A stretch of DNA of 64,000 nt, taken from positions 248,001 to 312,000 of the forward strand of contig JADJOT010000010.1 in assembly GCA_016713625.1 (NCBI GenBank), read 5' to 3'. The notes below the pieces were generated by a model that worked only from the letters and a program-made list of their open reading frames with translations, ran no database searches and was not told the DNA's origin. This document shows, one piece after another, positions 50,396-59,789 of this stretch (position 1 is its first letter; each line of letters opens with the position of its first letter). This stretch comes from Candidatus Accumulibacter affinis (GTDB lineage Bacteria > Pseudomonadota > Gammaproteobacteria > Burkholderiales > Rhodocyclaceae). Both the position numbers and the translations under genes were made by a program.

Positions 50396-50427
50396 CCGGC
50401 ATTATGTTTTGCACAACATAATGCCGG
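50396..50427. repeat. 32-bp palindrome at one RIT end, copy A
   Basis: Arms CCGGCATTATGTT and AACATAATGCCGG with the six-base centre TTGCAC. It looks like a tyrosine recombinase core site (two inverted binding arms and a 6-bp crossover region). The same palindrome, in opposite orientation, is at 63193-63224 in copy B. It is absent from the other RIT end. Confidence 0.7.
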
Positions 50428-50553
50428 TTATGTTGCCGCCGAAGATATGTGACACCAGTCCAGAAGCCCCAGCATCCAGCCTGTTCTTGAGCATTTGACA
50501 GCACATAACTGGAGGTCCTTGCTGACAGTCCCTTTCAACCTCAAAGGACTGTC

Positions 50554-51784
50554 ATGTTCGAAACTCTTGTTAGTACAGATCGCGCACTTGCCCACCATCG
50601 CGATGGCCCGTTGGCAGATGAACGCAATCGCTACCTTCAGCACTGTACTGCTCAGGGTGGCACGCGAGATTCTCTACGTCTGCGGGCGCGATCGATTTTG
50701 TGGGTTGCTGAACACATGTCACCCAGCGACTTCGGGAGCGTCAATGCGTCCCGGTTGCATGAAATCGTCACGGACGAGTTTCGCCAACCAGTCATGGGCT
50801 GGCACCAACGACGGCCGCTACATGCGTATGTTTCGCGCGACCCTGGTTGAAATACCTGGGCTGGTGGCCGCAGCCCGAGGAGTCGGTCCCGTTCGGGCCG
50901 GCCCTTGAGCACTTCGTTGCCTGGATGCGCGACGAACGCGGTCTGACGCCCTGCACGATTGAGCAATGGCGGTACCGCGCCTTGAAGTTTCTGTGCTGGT
51001 GCAGCGACACCGACCGTAACCTGGCAACGCTCCAGCCACAAGATATCGATGCGTACTTCGTCAATTACGGTGCAAAGCGGTGGTCTCGGATCTCTGCCGG
51101 AGGAATCGCCAAGATGCTGCGGGTGTTCCTTCGTCACGCCGCCAGTACCGGCGCGTGCAGCCCTATTCTGGCTGGTTCGATCCCAGGAAATCGGCGATAT
51201 GCGCTGGAGTCGTTGCCGTACGCTTTGAGCTGGGAGGATGTAAGGCGCGTGGTCGCCACCGCCAGCAGCGATAGCGAGGGCGACATTCGCGACCGCGCGA
51301 TCCTGCTTCTATTGGCTGTACTCGGCCTTCGGCGAGGCGAGGTTGCATCGCTTCGGCTTGACCAGATCGACCTCGCCGCCGGGCTTTTACATATCTGGCG
51401 ACTGAAGCGCCGCCAACCCCAGGTCGACCCGCTCGTGCCTTCCGTGGCGGAGGCGCTTCGGCGATACATCCACGAGGTTCGGCCGAACGTGTCGCATGCT
51501 GAGGTCTTTATCCGGACCCAGGCGCCGCGATTCCCCATTCAGGCTACGGCCCTCTACAACATCGTCACCCGGCGGCTGCGCGCACTGGGATACAGGCCGC
51601 TCAACTTGGCCCTCATGCTTTGCGGCACTCGTGCGCAGCGAAGCTGCTCGCCGACGGGCTGACACTCAAGGAGATCGGCGACCACCTCGGTCATCGCAGT
51701 GCCTCGGCCACGATGACCTACACGAAAGTCGACCTGGGGTCTTTACGCCAAGTGGCTGACTTCGATCTCGGAGGTCTGCGATGA
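50554..51784 (+). pseudogene. RIT recombinase A, copy A (two 1-base frameshifts)
   Basis: Tyrosine recombinase, about 409 residues when frames are joined. Starts MFETLVSTDRALAHHRDGPLADERN; core-binding part KYLGWWPQPEESVPFGPALEHFVAWMRDERGLTPCTIEQW; catalytic Arg in LLAVLGLRRGEVASLRLDQIDL; then HALRHSCAAKLLADGLTLKEIGDHLGHRSASATMTYTKVDL (His-x-x-Arg, His, Tyr). Copy A lacks a C near 50770 (GTCACGG where copy B has GTCCACGG) and a T near 51588, each shifting the frame. Copy B is intact at both places. The stop overlaps the ritB ATG. Confidence 0.8.
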
Positions 51785-52735
51785 ACACCAGTGATGTCAT
51801 CACGATTTATCTTGCCACCCGGCGAGCCCAGGGTGTCCAAATCCGCAGCGGTGCCCGGGCGCTGCGCCAGTTCGCGCGCGAGACAGGTGATCGGCCCTTG
51901 CACGAAGTGACGCAGCAGGCCGTGAGCGCGTTTCTACGCGGCCATGGCGCGCTTAGCGCCTCCTGGACGACAAAATTTAGATTGTTGGCCGGGTTGTATC
52001 GCTTCGCGTTGGCGCGCGGCTATGTGGCGGTATCGCCGTTGCCAGAAATCAAGCCGAAGTTGCCGCCGCCGCAGACACCCTATGTTCTCGCATGACGAAC
52101 TACAGCGCCTGCTCGACTCGACCGCCGTCGTAGGATCGCCCTTGAGCCGTCTTCAGGCCATGACGTATCGAACCTTGCTACTGGTACTGTACGGCGCTGG
52201 ACTTCGTATCAGCGAAGCCATCGGCCTCACGGTGGCTGACGTTGATATTGCCGAGCAAGTCCTGACCGTTCGAAACACGAAGTTCTACAAGACTCGCTTG
52301 GTACCGATCGGGCCGCAACTGGCGTCAGCATTGGCGGCCTACTATGAGAGGCGAAGCACGCTGCCCATGGTAAAGGACAGGGGCTCCCCCTTTCTTTGTA
52401 CACGCACGGGTTGTTGTCTGGCTTACCCGGAAGTCATCACCTGCTTTCAACGGATACGATCAGCGGCGGGCATTGTCCGTCCACCCGGTGAGCTACGACC
52501 TCCGCGACTTCACGATCTGCGCCACACCGCGGCGGTTCATCGTGTCCTGGCCTGGTACCGTTCGGGCAAGGACGTCCAATACCTTCTGCCTCATCTGGCG
52601 ACCTACCTCGGACACGCCAATATCGTTTCGACACAGCGCTATCTGCACATGACATCAGAGTTGCTGCAAGAGGCCAGCTCCCGGTTCGCGGCGTATGCAT
52701 TGAACGAGGTAGAACGGGAGGCCGATGATGCGTGA
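51781..52735 (+). pseudogene. RIT recombinase B, copy A (frameshift near 52086)
   Basis: Tyrosine recombinase of about 318 residues if joined. First part MNTSDVITIYLATRRAQGVQIRSGARALRQFARETG to KLPPPQTPYV (stop at 52095). Second part SHDELQRLLDST, YGAGLRISEAIGLTVADVDI (catalytic Arg), PRLHDLRHTAAVHRVLAWY (His-x-x-Arg) and YLGHANIVSTQRYLHMTSEL (His, Tyr). One base is missing between the two parts. Copy B lacks a base at the same place despite having different bases there (GTTCTC against GTCACC). Overlaps ritC by 11 bases. Confidence 0.8.
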
Positions 52736-53732
52736 TCAAAGCCTTCTCGGTCCATGGGTACGGCGTTTCCTGCTGGAGTATCTGGTCGCCGAGAGAAACC
52801 TGGCGAGGAACACTCAAGTAAGCTACCGGGATACATTAACCCTGCTCCTGCCATTCGTCAGCAACTTGGCGACGGTGCCGATCGAGCGTCTGGCGGTGCA
52901 TGACGTGTCAGCAGATCGGGTGCGGGCATTCCTCGATCACATCGAGCATGAGCGTGGTTGCAGCGTCGTCACGCGCAACCAGCGACTCAGCACCATTCAC
53001 TCGCTGGCTCGTTTCGTCGGTATGCGTTCACCTGAGCATCTGGATTGGTGTTCTCAAGTTCGTTTGGTGCCGTTCAAGAAGGCCGCCCAGAACGCCATCG
53101 GATATCTCGACAAGCCCGAAGTCGAGGCACTGTTGCGCGCCCCAAATCGTGGCACGACGCTGGGGGCGCGAGACCATGCTCTGCTGCTCTTTCTCTACAA
53201 CAGCGGCGCTCGTGCCGACGAGGCGGCGTCTTTGCGGGTGGGCAACCTTTACCTGGGAACGTCACCGTCTGTACGCATTCTCGGCAAGGGCAACAAGTGG
53301 CGGATCTGTCCTCTATGGGCGGTCACGGTAGCTGCGCTGCAACCGCTTGTGGCCGGAAAGTGCGCCGACGATCAGGTGTTTCACGGACGAACCGGTGACC
53401 CGATGACGCGCTTCGGGGTACATCGCATCGTGAAGACCTACGCCAAGGAGGCGGCCACGCGGGTCGAGTCCATGCGTGGAAAACACATCAGCCCGCACTC
53501 GATCCGGCATACCACGGCTGTTCATTTACTTCGTGCGGGAGTGGACATCAATACCATTCGGGCTTGGCTCGGTCACGTTTCCTTGGACACGACACACGTT
53601 TATGCCGAGGTCGATCTCGAGATGAAGGCCAAGGCACTGGCCTGCGTGAACATCACCGACCTGCCAGCCGCCGCGCGGACGAAATCAGCGAGAACGTCGG
53701 GCACGATCATGGACTTCATGAGCCAACTGTAG
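52725..53732 (+). CDS. RIT recombinase C, copy A (intact)
   Basis: 335-residue tyrosine recombinase, the only uninterrupted one of this trio. N-terminal SAM-like domain: LLEYLVAERNLARNTQVSYRDTLTLLLPF; catalytic domain: LFLYNSGARADEAASLRVGNLYL (Arg), ILGKGNKWRICPLW (Lys), ISPHSIRHTTAVHLLRAGVDINTIRAWLGH (His-x-x-Arg, His) and TTHVYAEVDLEMKAKALA (Tyr nucleophile). All catalytic residues are present. A GGGAGG ribosome site lies just before ATG 52725 inside ritB. Confidence 0.92.
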   Translation: MMRDQSLLGPWVRRFLLEYLVAERNLARNTQVSYRDTLTLLLPFVSNLATVPIERLAVHDVSADRVRAFLDHIEHERGCSVVTRNQRLSTIHSLARFVGMRSPEHLDWCSQVRLVPFKKAAQNAIGYLDKPEVEALLRAPNRGTTLGARDHALLLFLYNSGARADEAASLRVGNLYLGTSPSVRILGKGNKWRICPLWAVTVAALQPLVAGKCADDQVFHGRTGDPMTRFGVHRIVKTYAKEAATRVESMRGKHISPHSIRHTTAVHLLRAGVDINTIRAWLGHVSLDTTHVYAEVDLEMKAKALACVNITDLPAAARTKSARTSGTIMDFMSQL

Positions 53733-53831
53733 CCGCCAAACGCTCGAATTTATGTGCGCACCAGCCCGACGGTCCAGAGGATCGGCCGTCGGCCTTCAGG
53801 TCGCCACCACATATCTTCGGCGGCAACATAA

Positions 53832-54818
53832 CCGGCAAACTCATCGACCATCAGAGCGCCTTGCCAGTGGCCGAGGAACTCCACCACATACTTCCCGCCC
53901 CGGCCGGGCTGGTAGTCGAAGACGACGATCGGTGGGTGGCTTCCCAAGACATTGCTGCGATACGCCCAGAGATACGCCCGCTTGGTCTTTCCTCTGCCCG
54001 GATCGAGTTGCTGTACCGGGGTTTCATCGGCATGCAGCACCGTATCCTGGCGCAGCAGCTCGGCCAGGCGCAGCCAGAGCGGTTCGAGAGCGACACCGAT
54101 GCGACCGACCCAGTCCGCCAGCGTCGAGCGAGACAGCGTCACCCCCGAGCGGGCGGCCTGCCGTTCCAGACGATAGAGCGGCAGGTGATCGACGTATTTG
54201 CTGACCATCACCCAGGCCAGCAAGGCCGGCGCCGCCAGGCCGCCATCGATGACCGAAGCCACCGCCGGTGCGGCGGTGAGGGTCTCGCAGGGCCGGCAGG
54301 CGTACTTCGGGTAGAGGTGGCGTTCGACGAAGAACTCGGCGGGAACGATGCTGAGTTTCTCGGTCACGTCCTCGCCGATCCGCACCAGTGCCTGACCACA
54401 TTGCCCACAGGTGCAGGTTTCGGGCTCGTGCAGGTGCTCGACCCGGGGCAGCTGCTCGGGCAAGGGCTGACGGCCGGCGCGTTCGCGTTTCGGCTTCTCG
54501 GCGGGCGGAAGATGCGGCCCCATCTCGGCCGCCTGGCGCTGTTCGTCCAGGCGGGCTTCGCAGGCAGCGAGGTCGGCGGCCAGGGTTTCGTCGAAGAGGT
54601 CCCGTTCGGCAGCGACCAGGGACTCGCTCTTGACGCCGAATTTCATCCGCCGCAGATAGGCCAGTTCGAGGGTCAGCTTCTCGATCTTGGCATCGCGCCA
54701 GTGAATCTCCGTGGCACTGGTCTTGACCTGTTCGAGCAGTCCACTCGACCCGCTTCTCGGCCCAGAACAGCAGTTCCGGCGAGGGCGAGAAGGGGGCAAG
54801 TTCGCTGGCTAAATCCAT
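53832..54818 (-). pseudogene. IS66 TnpC, N-terminal part (copy A, frameshifted near 54748)
   Basis: From ATG 54818: MDLASELAPFSPSPELLFWAEKRV, then after a one-base insertion near 54748 (GGTCGAGTGG where copy B has GGTCGGTGG) GLLEQVKTSATEIHWRDAKIEKLTLELAYLRRMKFG (leucine-rich helix), zinc-finger-like ETCTCGQCGQ and YPKYACRPCE, and VLHADETPVQQLDPGRGKTKRAYLW (catalytic Asp) to LMVDEFAGY. In-frame RIT sequence then adds 25 residues (VAAEDMWWRPEG and on) to a stop at 53750. Confidence 0.87.
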
Positions 54819-54898
54819 GACGGATTATACCATGAAGATGCTCTGCAAGACGTCGAAGTGGCGGATTTTGCATGCTTTTCTGCAAAGAAAGCGCACCC

Positions 54899-55252
54899 TT
54901 AGACCTGCCAGTGGGCAGGTGCCGGAGCGTCCCGGCGTTGCCAGTCTACGCCGGCGATCAGCCAGCGCCATTGTGCTGCGGTGAGGGCGAAAACCGGGTC
55001 GCTGGCGCTCGGCCAGGTGAAGGTGCCGCGGTGCAGCCGGCGCTGCGAGAGCCAGACGCCGGTGCCATCCCAGACCAGCAGTTTGAGCCGGCTGCGGCGC
55101 CGGTTGGTGAAGGCGTAGGCGGTGCCGTCACAGGGGCTGCGCCCGAGACTGGCCTGGATGCGCGCCGACAGGCCATCGATGCCCAGACGCATGTCCACCG
55201 CTTCGACGGCCAGCCAGATGCGCTCCGGCGCCGCCCCGAGGGGCGCGCTCAT
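54899..55252 (-). CDS. IS66 TnpB accessory protein (copy A, intact)
   Basis: 117 residues from ATG 55252, which overlaps the tnpA stop. IS66 Orf2 signature: RIWLAVEAVDMRLGIDGLSARIQASLGRSPCDGTAYAFTNRRRSRLKLLVWDGTGVWLSQRRLHRGTF. TnpB is needed for IS66 transposition together with TnpA and TnpC; its biochemical role is unclear. Copy B has a one-base deletion in the same gene. Confidence 0.93.
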   Translation of the reverse strand: MSAPLGAAPERIWLAVEAVDMRLGIDGLSARIQASLGRSPCDGTAYAFTNRRRSRLKLLVWDGTGVWLSQRRLHRGTFTWPSASDPVFALTAAQWRWLIAGVDWQRRDAPAPAHWQV

Positions 55253-55569
55253 GCGCGCTCTCCCCACAGGGCCGTCAGCCACCCGGCAGGCGGCAGAGTG
55301 GCAAATTCGAGTCGCCAGCCCTGCGGGCTGTGCAGCGACAGACTCGGCGTAGAGGCCGCGGCACGCGGAACCTCACCGCAGGAACGAGGGTCAGCGGGCC
55401 TCCCGCCGCGATCGGCCCTGACCGCTGCGCCAAACGTAGGTGCCAGTAGCTGAGCGAATGGCTTCTCAGCCCGTGCTCCTCACAGTACGCCCTCTGGCTG
55501 TCGCCGCTCGCCCGCCAGGCGTCCACATGGCCCTCGCCAGTGCGCTTCCACTTCTCCTGCCTTGTCCAT
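55249..55569 (-). pseudogene. IS66 TnpA accessory protein (copy A, frameshifted)
   Basis: By comparison with copy B (58055-58375) it should encode about 106 residues from ATG 55569. An extra base near 55529 (GCGAGGGCC against GCGGGGCC) shifts the frame early, and a second change lies near 55370. The middle reads VDAWRASGDSQRAYCEEHGLRSHSLSYWHLRLAQRSG, the helix-turn-helix-like IS66 Orf1 segment. Confidence 0.82.
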
Positions 55570-56219
55570 CTCTTCCTCCTGTCGAAAACCTGGAGGTTGC
55601 TCCACTTCTCGCGGGTTTTACAGGTGGATGGGCCGGACGCTTACGATAGAACATTCCTGCATCAATATATGACGCTAACGCGGTGCGACTTGTTCTTTGC
55701 AGACAAGGCCGTACTTATCGAAGGCACAACCGAACGTCTCTTGTTGCCTAGGATGATAAAGATCATCGACCAATGGCAACCAGATGGAAAAAAACTGGGC
55801 AACCAGTATGTGTCTGTGATGGAGGTAGGAGGAGCATATGCTCACATCTTCTTCGACCTTCTGGAGTTTCTTGAACTGCGTGCGCTTGTCATTACCGACA
55901 TCGACACAGTGACACGGAATGCCGCCGGACGTTACGAGGCTTGTCAGGTCCGGCACGGTCAACGCACAAGCAACGCCTGCATCAAGAAGTGGTTCGACAA
56001 GCCAGAAGTCGAACCAGCACATCTTCTCGCCGCAGATGACGCGTCAAAGACGGTAGGGAAGCTGCGCCTGGCTTTTCAGCAGCCCGAGGCAGATGAAGGT
56101 CCGTGCGGTCGAAGCTTCGAAGATGCGTTCATGCTGGCCAACGCCACGCTATATCCTTTCTCCGGCGCAAGCGTGGAAGAACGCGAGGCTCAGGCATGGT
56201 CAGAAGCGAAAGACGTTAA

Positions 56220-57541
56220 GGAACGTTCAAAAAACAACTTGCGGAAGTTCGTTATCTGACTGCGGAGAAACGGTGTAATTCCATTGGGGAAGAACGGAAT
56301 CGGCAATAATCTTCAGAGTTGATTTTAGGTGCTCTGAAGCTTTGCGCCCAGTTTCAGACTTTGTTGAGGATGTCGACGGAGACACGCAGGCCTGTTTTAG
56401 TCTGCGTGCGTTCAATCAATTCCTTCACCAATGGCACGCTCTTGAAGACGACGCCTTCGCAGGCGCGCGTGACATGAGGGAAAAGGCGGTGTTCGATCGG
56501 GTTGTGTTTGGAACAGTACGGCGGATAGTGGGCAATGCGAATTTCCAGCCCGATGCGGTTGGCCAAGGTTTGCAGATCCTGTCGAAACAAAGAGGAATTG
56601 GAGGGATTGCTCCCCCGCCATCGCACGTCAGGAGGGTTGGGTAGCGTGAGCATAGTCGTACTTGCCCACATTTTCCCACCAGTGCGCGACGCTGTCGCAC
56701 GCAAATTCAGTGGTATCGCGGCTCGTTCCGATGTTCCACGTGCCCCTTGTTTAACCCCACGTCATAAAGTCCGTGCGGCACAATCTTGCCCTCGCCGTAG
56801 CTGGCAAAATCATGGTCCAAGACCTCAATGGTTTCTCGTGTGTACAATTTCCCCGCGCGATAGAAGTTGCCTATCATCTCCTTTTTCTTCGTATCCATGC
56901 TGATCACCGGCTGGTTCTGTGCAAGATATGTCGCTTTGATTTTCGTGATGTTCTCAAACTGCGGGTTACGTTCTGGGTGTTGCTTGAATGACTTCTTTTT
57001 CTGGGCTTGGCGACTTACAAATTTGTTCTTCTTCAACAGCTTGCAGCAAATGTACCGACTCACCGAAATGCCCTTCGTCGTGATTCGCTCGGCTATCCCT
57101 TGCGGTCTTAGGTTCGTCCAGACGATGTCGTGTTGCGGACTTCCTGCCGTATGCTCAGCGATGACTTCAAAAAAATGCTTTCCAATTCAGGCGTGGTGCT
57201 GATGATGGATTTGCGGCCGCCCCCTGCCTACGGATCCGACCCGGCGTGGGCTCTTGCATTTCTTTCAAATCCGCCAAGCCTTGGCAGATCGTCCTGGAGT
57301 CTATCCCCAACAATTTCGAAATATATTCCTTTCCACCCCATCCTAATTTCTGGGCTTCAACCGCCGCATACCGCCGCCGATCCTTTTCGGACAGCCGGCA
57401 AAACATCGCCCTCATCAAACGTTCCATTTCTTCAGTGTAAGGCTTCATGCGAGGAAAGAAATCTTATACAAGGCTTATACAAGGGAAGGCTTGTCATCTT
57501 ACCAAATACTCGAATTGCTCAACTTGTTTTTTGAACGTTCC
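56220..57541 (-). mobile_element. ISAzo13-family insertion sequence, copy 2
   Basis: 1322 bp, nearly identical to 33263-34587 with the same terminal repeats (GGAACGTTCAAAAAACAACT). Target duplication TAA at 56217-56219 and 57542-57544. Differences from copy 1 are few: one fewer A in the run near 57170, a lost GTA near 56356, a lost AGT near 56632 and an extra C near 56737. Confidence 0.9.
56227..57448 (-). pseudogene. ISAzo13-family transposase, frameshifted, copy 2
   Basis: Same protein as in copy 1, read on the minus strand from 57448. Frames change at the same two G-runs as copy 1, and additionally at the T-run near 57170 (seven instead of eight) and near 56737. Catalytic and family segments (VISMDTKKKEMIGNFYRAG, RIAHYPPYCSKHNPIEHRLFPH) are still readable. 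Confidence 0.82.
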
Positions 57542-57694
57542 TAAGAAATCAGAGTTCGCCTTGCGGTATGCACTTACGGTGCAGGACTGGAATATTCCCC
57601 GCTACATCCGGGATGGGCTGGTTTGGCTTGCAGAAGAGGGCGACGTGCCACCGCTGGCCGCCTTGTCACCAGTTGTCGAACTCGTGGCGTGAGC

Positions 57695-57979
57695 ATGAGC
57701 ATGAGCGAACAAGTCAGCCCTGCATTGCTGGCGGCGCGTGAAGCCGATGCGCGCGTGTCGCAGTGCCTCAAAGAAAGCCGGAGTTTCCTGCTAGAGGCCG
57801 GGGCCGGCGCCGGAAAGACTTACTCGCTGGTCGAAACGCTCCGCTACCTACTAGCCACGCAAAGCGACTACCTGCGACGCTACAATCAGCGCATCGCGTG
57901 TATCACCTACACGAACGCCGCGACGGCGGTCATAAGCAGTCGGATAGATGGTAATCCGCTGGTTTTCACCGACACTATC
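57695..57979 (+). pseudogene. UvrD/GajB-like helicase N-terminal fragment
   Basis: Starts at ATG 57695, 2 bases after the nuclease stop, and runs 95 codons to the IS66 end at 57980. Walker A is clear: ESRSFLLEAGAGAGKTYSLVETLRYLL; motif Ia-like RIACITYTNAATAVISSRI follows. The rest of the helicase is absent from the window. UvrD-type partners directly downstream of OLD nucleases are characteristic of Gabija-like systems. Confidence 0.8.
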
Positions 57980-58054
57980 GTAAGCGTCCGGCCCATCCAC
58001 CTGTAAAACCCGCGAGAAGTGGAGCAACCTCCAGGTTTTCGACAGGAGGAAGAG

Positions 58055-58375
58055 ATGGACAAGGCAGGAGAACTGGAAACGCACTGGCGGGGCCATGTGG
58101 ACGCCTGGCGGGCGAGCGGCGACAGCCAGAGGGCGTACTGTGAGGAGCACGGGCTGAGAAGCCATTCGCTCAGCTACTGGCACCTACGTTTGGCGCAGCG
58201 GTCAGGGCCGATCGCGGCGGGAGGCCCGCTGACCCTCGTTCCTGCGGTGAGGGTTCCCCGTGCCGCGGCCTCTACGCCGAGTCTGTCGCTGCACAGCCCG
58301 CAGGGCTGGCGACTCGAATTTGCCACTCTGCCGCCTGCCGGGTGGCTGACGGCCCTGTGGGGAGAGCGCGCATGA
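58055..58375 (+). CDS. IS66 TnpA accessory protein (copy B, intact)
   Basis: 106 residues from ATG 58055 after a GGAGGAAGAG ribosome site: MDKAGELETHWRGHVDAWRASGDSQRAYCEEHGLRSHSLSYWHLRLAQ, then a basic/Pro-rich tail ending WRLEFATLPPAGWLTALWGERA. IS66 Orf1 family. The stop overlaps the tnpB ATG. Confidence 0.9.
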   Translation: MDKAGELETHWRGHVDAWRASGDSQRAYCEEHGLRSHSLSYWHLRLAQRSGPIAAGGPLTLVPAVRVPRAAASTPSLSLHSPQGWRLEFATLPPAGWLTALWGERA

Positions 58376-58724
58376 GCGCGCCCTCGGGGCGGTGCCGCAG
58401 CGCATCTGGCTGGCCGTCGAAGCGGTGGACATGCGTCTGGGCCTCGATGGCCTGTCGGCGCGCATCCAGGCCAGTCTCGGGCGCAGCCCCCGTGGCGGCA
58501 CCGCCTACGCCTTCACCAACCGGCGCCGCAGCCGGCTCAAACTGCTGGTCTGGGATGGCACCGGCGTCTGGCTCTCGCAGCGCCGGCTGCACCGCGGCAC
58601 CTTCACCTGGCCGAGCGCCAGCGACCCGGTTTTCGCCCTCACCGCAGCACAATGGCGCTGGCTGATCGCCGGCGTCCACTGGCAACGCCGGGACGCTCCG
58701 GCACCTGCCCACTGGCAGGTCTAA
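58372..58724 (+). pseudogene. IS66 TnpB accessory protein (copy B, frameshifted near 58383)
   Basis: ATG 58372 gives only MSAPSG before the frame is lost. Copy A has CGCCCCTCGG where copy B has CGCCCTCGG, one C fewer. From about 58392 the correct frame resumes as RIWLAVEAVDMRLGLDGLSARIQASLG to the stop at 58724. Confidence 0.87.
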
Positions 58725-58804
58725 GGGTGCGCTTTCTTTGCAGAAAAGCATGCAAAATCCGCCACTTCGACGTCTTGCAGAGCATCTTCATGGTATAATC
58801 CGTC

Positions 58805-59789
58805 ATGGATTTAGCCAGCGAACTTGCCCCCTTCTCGCCCTCGCCGGAACTGCTGTTCTGGGCCGAGAAGCGGGTCGGTGGACTGCTCGAACAGGTCAAG
58901 ACCAGTGCCACGGAGATTCACTGGCGCGATGCCAAGATCGAGAAGCTGACCCTCGAACTGGCCTATCTGCGGCGGATGAAATTCGGCGTCAAGAGCGAGT
59001 CCCTGGTCGCTGCCGAACGGGACCTCTTCGACGAAACCCTGGCCGCCGACCTCGCTGCCTGCGAAGCCCGCCTGGACGAACAGCGCCAGGCGGCCGAGAT
59101 GGGGCCGCATCTCCCGCCCGCCGAGAAACCGAAACGCGAACGCGCCGGCCGTCAGCCCTTGCCCGAGCAGCTGCCCCGGGTCGAGCACCTGCACGAGCCC
59201 GAAACCTGCACCTGTGGGCAATGTGGTCAGGCACTGGTGCGGATCGGCGAGGACGTGACCGAGAAACTCAGCATCGTTCCCGCCGAGTTCTTCGTCGAAC
59301 GCCACCTCTACCCGAAGTACGCCTGCCGGCCCTGCGAGACCCTCACCGCCGCACCGGCGGTGGCTCGGTGATCGATGGCGGCCTGGCGGCGCCGGCCTTG
59401 CTGGCCTGGGTGATGGTCAGCAAATACGTCGATCACCTGCCGCTCTATCGTCTGGAACGGCAGGCCGCCCGCTCGGGGGTGACCCTGTCTCGCTCGACGC
59501 TGGCGGACTGGGTCGGTCGCATCGGTGTCGCTCTCGAACCGCTCTGGCTGCGCCTGGCCGAGCTGCTGCGCCAGGATGCGGTGCTGCATGCCGATGAAAC
59601 CCCGGTACAGCAACTCGATCCGGGCAGAGGAAAGACCAAGCGGGCGTATCTCTGGGCGTATCGCAGCAATGCCCTGGGAAGCAACCCGCCGATCGTCGTC
59701 TTCGACTACCAGCCCGGCCGGGGCGGGAAGTATGTGGTGGAGTTCCTCGGCCACTGGCAAGGCGCTCTGATGGTCGATGAGTTTGCCGG
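58805..59789 (+). pseudogene. IS66 TnpC, N-terminal part (copy B, frameshifted near 59363)
   Basis: From ATG 58805 the first 188 codons are intact (MDLASELAPFSPSPELLFWAEKRVGG through YPKYACRPCETLTAAPAVA), then one T is missing (GGCTCGG where copy A has GGCTTCGG). The rest continues in another frame: VIDGGLAAPALLAWVMVSKYVDHLPLYRLERQAARSGVTLSR and VLHADETPVQQLDPG to VDEFAGY, where the RIT element begins. Confidence 0.87.

Larger units (their letters stand above)
50396..53831 (+). mobile_element. RIT element (three tyrosine recombinases), copy A
   Basis: About 3.4 kb inserted in tnpC between codons for Ala-Gly and Tyr-Gln (GCCGG/TAT). Terminal inverted repeats of 28 bp (CCGGTTATGTTGCCGCCGAA and 8 more bases at 50424-50451; complement at 53808-53835) are identical. 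At the 50396 end only, an extra 32-bp palindrome separates the repeat from tnpC. Three overlapping recombinase genes ritA, ritB, ritC fill it. This order and overlap is that of described 'recombinase in trio' elements. Confidence 0.85.
49776..55644 (-). mobile_element. IS66-type element carrying a RIT element in tnpC, copy A
   Basis: 5869 bp. Ends begin GTAAGCGTTCAGCGC (49776) and, reversed, GTAAGCGTCCGGCCC (55644), the typical IS66 terminus. It encodes tnpA, tnpB and tnpC on the minus strand; tnpC is split by a 3.4-kb three-recombinase element. Flanking octamers (TCTCTACC left, GATAGAAC right) do not match, so there is no 8-bp target duplication and the element has been rearranged after insertion. 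Inverted duplicate of 57980-63844. Confidence 0.88.
55645..57692 (+). pseudogene. OLD-family/TOPRIM nuclease C-terminal part (Gabija-like), split by ISAzo13
   Basis: The 5' half is lost at the IS66 end (55644). The remaining frame reads RTFLHQYMTLTRCDLFFADKAVLIEGTTERLLLPRMIKIIDQ (TOPRIM Glu), FLELRALVITDIDTVTRNAAG (TOPRIM D-x-D), SFEDAFMLANATLYPF and EAQAWSEAKDVK. ISAzo13 copy 2 interrupts at 56220. After it, 57542-57692 continues KSEFALRYALTVQDWNIPRYIRDGLVWLAEEGD to the stop. Removing the IS and one TAA repeat restores the frame. With the UvrD-like gene that follows, this is the gene pair of Gabija (GajA/GajB) and related class 2 OLD systems. Confidence 0.82.
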
